NCBI RefSeq assembly: GCF_003160695.1
Contig: NZ_QGDD01000001.1
Coordinates: forward strand, 124,001 to 188,000
Source of the DNA: Nocardioides silvaticus
GTDB lineage: Bacteria > Actinomycetota > Actinomycetes > Propionibacteriales > Nocardioidaceae
Reading direction: 5' to 3'
DNA length: 64,000 bases
The notes under the pieces: generated by a model
Told to the model about the DNA's origin: nothing
Databases searched by the model: none
What the model saw: the letters and a program-made list of their open reading frames with translations, nothing else
Shown: positions 62,536 through 64,000 of the stretch, piece after piece
Layout: every line of letters begins with the position of its first letter
How positions within the stretch are numbered: the stretch's first letter is position 1
Made by a program: the position numbers and the translations under genes

Positions 62536-64000
62536 TCAGACCCTCGGCGCGGGCCGGTCGGGGGGCGCCGCGTCGCTTGGCGACGTCGCCTGACTGCCCG
62601 GAGGCACGCAGAACACCAAGTCACGGGTCGGGAACCTGCGCGAGATCTCGGTGACGACCAGCGACTCGGCGGTGCCCGGACCGCTGTGGTTAGTCAGCGC
62701 CTGCGCGACGGTCCAGGGCTCCGTGGTCTCGGGTACCGCGACGAAGGCAGTCGGGGAGAAGCTCCCCCTGTGCTCACCGGCCTGGGACGCCGCCCCGGCC
62801 TCGACCTCGGTGAGACCCTCGACGAACTCTTGGTAGCTCTCCACCCTCTCGACACCGTCACCAGCGACGGAGAGCACCCGGCTCAGCAAACGGTCCCGGT
62901 GGCGTTCGTCACGGGCCACGAGCTCATCGATCCTCTTCTCAACCTCGCTGGCACCACCGCTCCAGCTCCGTGCCGCGATCGCACGACTCCATCGGGTCAG
63001 GATCGACGTCGACGCGACGGCACGGTCGGTGAAGATCAGCTCAGGATCCTCCTCGAGGAGGCGCCCATCCTCACCGATGTCCGGGACGTCGTCCCGGAAG
63101 ATCTGCCAGGCCCGGCTCAGCCAACCCACCGGGAAGAGGTCCGGTCGAAGGCGGTTCAGCACCTGCTGGATGGCGTCGTCGTCGGGTTTCGCCACGCCGA
63201 ATCGCTGGTTGTGTGGGTAGCCCTCGCCGAGCAACGGGTCGGTGCCGTCGTTCACGGCGACATGCCCCCAGGGCGCTCGGAGAAAAGTCCCGAGCGCGCG
63301 CACCCAGTCGATGTACTGGCGGTAGACCCGCTGGATCCTGCGGACGTCCTCGAGAGCGGCGGCCAGGTTCGCCTTGTGCAGCGCGGCTTGCCTTACCTCG
63401 TCCTCCCAGCGAAAACGCAGCTGGAAGAGCTCCTGCTGACGCCGGTGGAACAGGTAAAGACCCGACACCAACCAGACGACCGCGAGCCCCACGCTCCCTA
63501 GGAGCGCCAACCGCCAAGTCACGAGGTCTTGTTGGGCCAGCAAGAGCGTGACCAGGACCGCCCCGACGAACACTGCCAGGTGCGCCAGGAGGGTCAGCGC
63601 CAGGGACCTCTGCAGCGAGGCCAGCTCGGGCGGAGGCCGGCGTCCCTCCTTCATCCCCTGGACCGCCTGGACGAGGGTCAGCACGTCATCGCGTGCGCTG
63701 GCGAGCTCACCAAAGATCCGCTCGCCCACCCGGCCGGCGTAGGAGCGCCGGTGCTCCTCTGCTCGCGACTCCAGCTCGGCTTGAGCGTTCGAGCACGCGG
63801 CCGCCCGGTCACGCTGCTCGCGAGCCCCTTCCTTCAGGAGGACCCGCGTGCGGTCGACTGCATCGACGTCGTAGGGGGCGACCTTCGCGACCTTGGCGAG
63901 CGAACGGAGGTCGAGGGGAATTTCGAAGACGTCGGACGGCGGGACCACCACGCGCCTTGGGTCGATCACCGCCCCGTCCTCGGAGCCGACCTTGGACGGC
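62536..64000 (-). CDS. membrane coiled-coil protein of the GTPase locus (partial at window edge)
   Basis: At least 488 residues; the frame stays open to the window edge, and a GTG at 63969 is a possible but not certain start (upstream codons read PSKVGSEDGA). An N-terminal helical coiled coil (CSNAQAELESRAEEHRRSYA) is followed by two membrane helices (LLAHLAVFVGAVLVTLLLA and LALLGSVGLAVVWLVSGLYL), then a second helical part (FRWEDEVRQAALHKANLAAA) and a long soluble C-terminus. No known family. Confidence 0.6.
   Translation of the reverse strand, partial: PSKVGSEDGAVIDPRRVVVPPSDVFEIPLDLRSLAKVAKVAPYDVDAVDRTRVLLKEGAREQRDRAAACSNAQAELESRAEEHRRSYAGRVGERIFGELASARDDVLTLVQAVQGMKEGRRPPPELASLQRSLALTLLAHLAVFVGAVLVTLLLAQQDLVTWRLALLGSVGLAVVWLVSGLYLFHRRQQELFQLRFRWEDEVRQAALHKANLAAALEDVRRIQRVYRQYIDWVRALGTFLRAPWGHVAVNDGTDPLLGEGYPHNQRFGVAKPDDDAIQQVLNRLRPDLFPVGWLSRAWQIFRDDVPDIGEDGRLLEEDPELIFTDRAVASTSILTRWSRAIAARSWSGGASEVEKRIDELVARDERHRDRLLSRVLSVAGDGVERVESYQEFVEGLTEVEAGAASQAGEHRGSFSPTAFVAVPETTEPWTVAQALTNHSGPGTAESLVVTEISRRFPTRDLVFCVPPGSQATSPSDAAPPDRPAPRV

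Overview
The window is very GC-rich, with dense genes, frequent GTG starts and many ATGA or GTGA stop/start overlaps. Gene content is actinobacterial: GAF-ANTAR regulators, a KstR-type operator, a GlgX-TreY-TreZ operon, a family-5 uracil-DNA glycosylase and a MerR-DICT regulator. Together this suggests a Nocardioidaceae-like soil actinomycete such as Nocardioides. The assignment is inferred from gene content only; there is no rRNA gene in the window.

1-44.5 kb is mostly ordinary chromosome. It carries an MFS exporter, a quinone-reductase-like enzyme and a secreted RCC1/RTX repeat protein. A probable light- or stress-response block (about 4-11.3 kb) has a MerR-DICT regulator, a truncated sigma-like protein, a photolyase, a flavin oxidase, a nucleotide-sugar-epimerase-like protein and a CPBP protease. 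Next come fatty-acid and steroid type genes (acyl-CoA synthetase; a heterodimeric acyl-CoA dehydrogenase pair behind a KstR-like operator), a tryptophan-dioxygenase-like haem enzyme, nagA, three separate flavin amine oxidases, the glycogen-to-trehalose operon glgX-treY-treZ, a desaturase, a secreted phosphodiesterase, glutamate dehydrogenase, UDG, hemerythrin, a metal-receptor-like protein and an SDR.

44.6-51.2 kb is an accessory island of lower GC. It is bounded by two same-orientation copies of a hairpin followed by a degenerate tRNA-fMet-like 3' end. Inside are short single genes (DUF2750, a Tat-exported protein, a 40-residue zinc-ribbon protein, several unknowns). The consecutive minus-strand genes are separated by exact or near copies of an 11-bp core, CGCTATTGCCG. 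The island ends with a GAF-ANTAR regulator pair. No integrase is visible.

51.6-64 kb holds the most unusual system. A seven-gene, tightly overlapping minus-strand operon encodes two membrane proteins, a fibronectin-III-like protein, a GTPase-associated protein 1 (GAP1)-like protein, a TerF-like vWA protein, a zinc-ribbon TRAFAC-type GTPase and a TerD-family protein. The first of these genes runs off the window. Beside it are a membrane-anchored HNH nuclease and a second three-gene minus-strand operon: a MotA-like membrane coiled-coil protein, a MotB/OmpA-like protein with an Asp in its single membrane helix, and a membrane-anchored kinase-like protein. I read the whole as a probable NTP-dependent conflict or stress-response locus.
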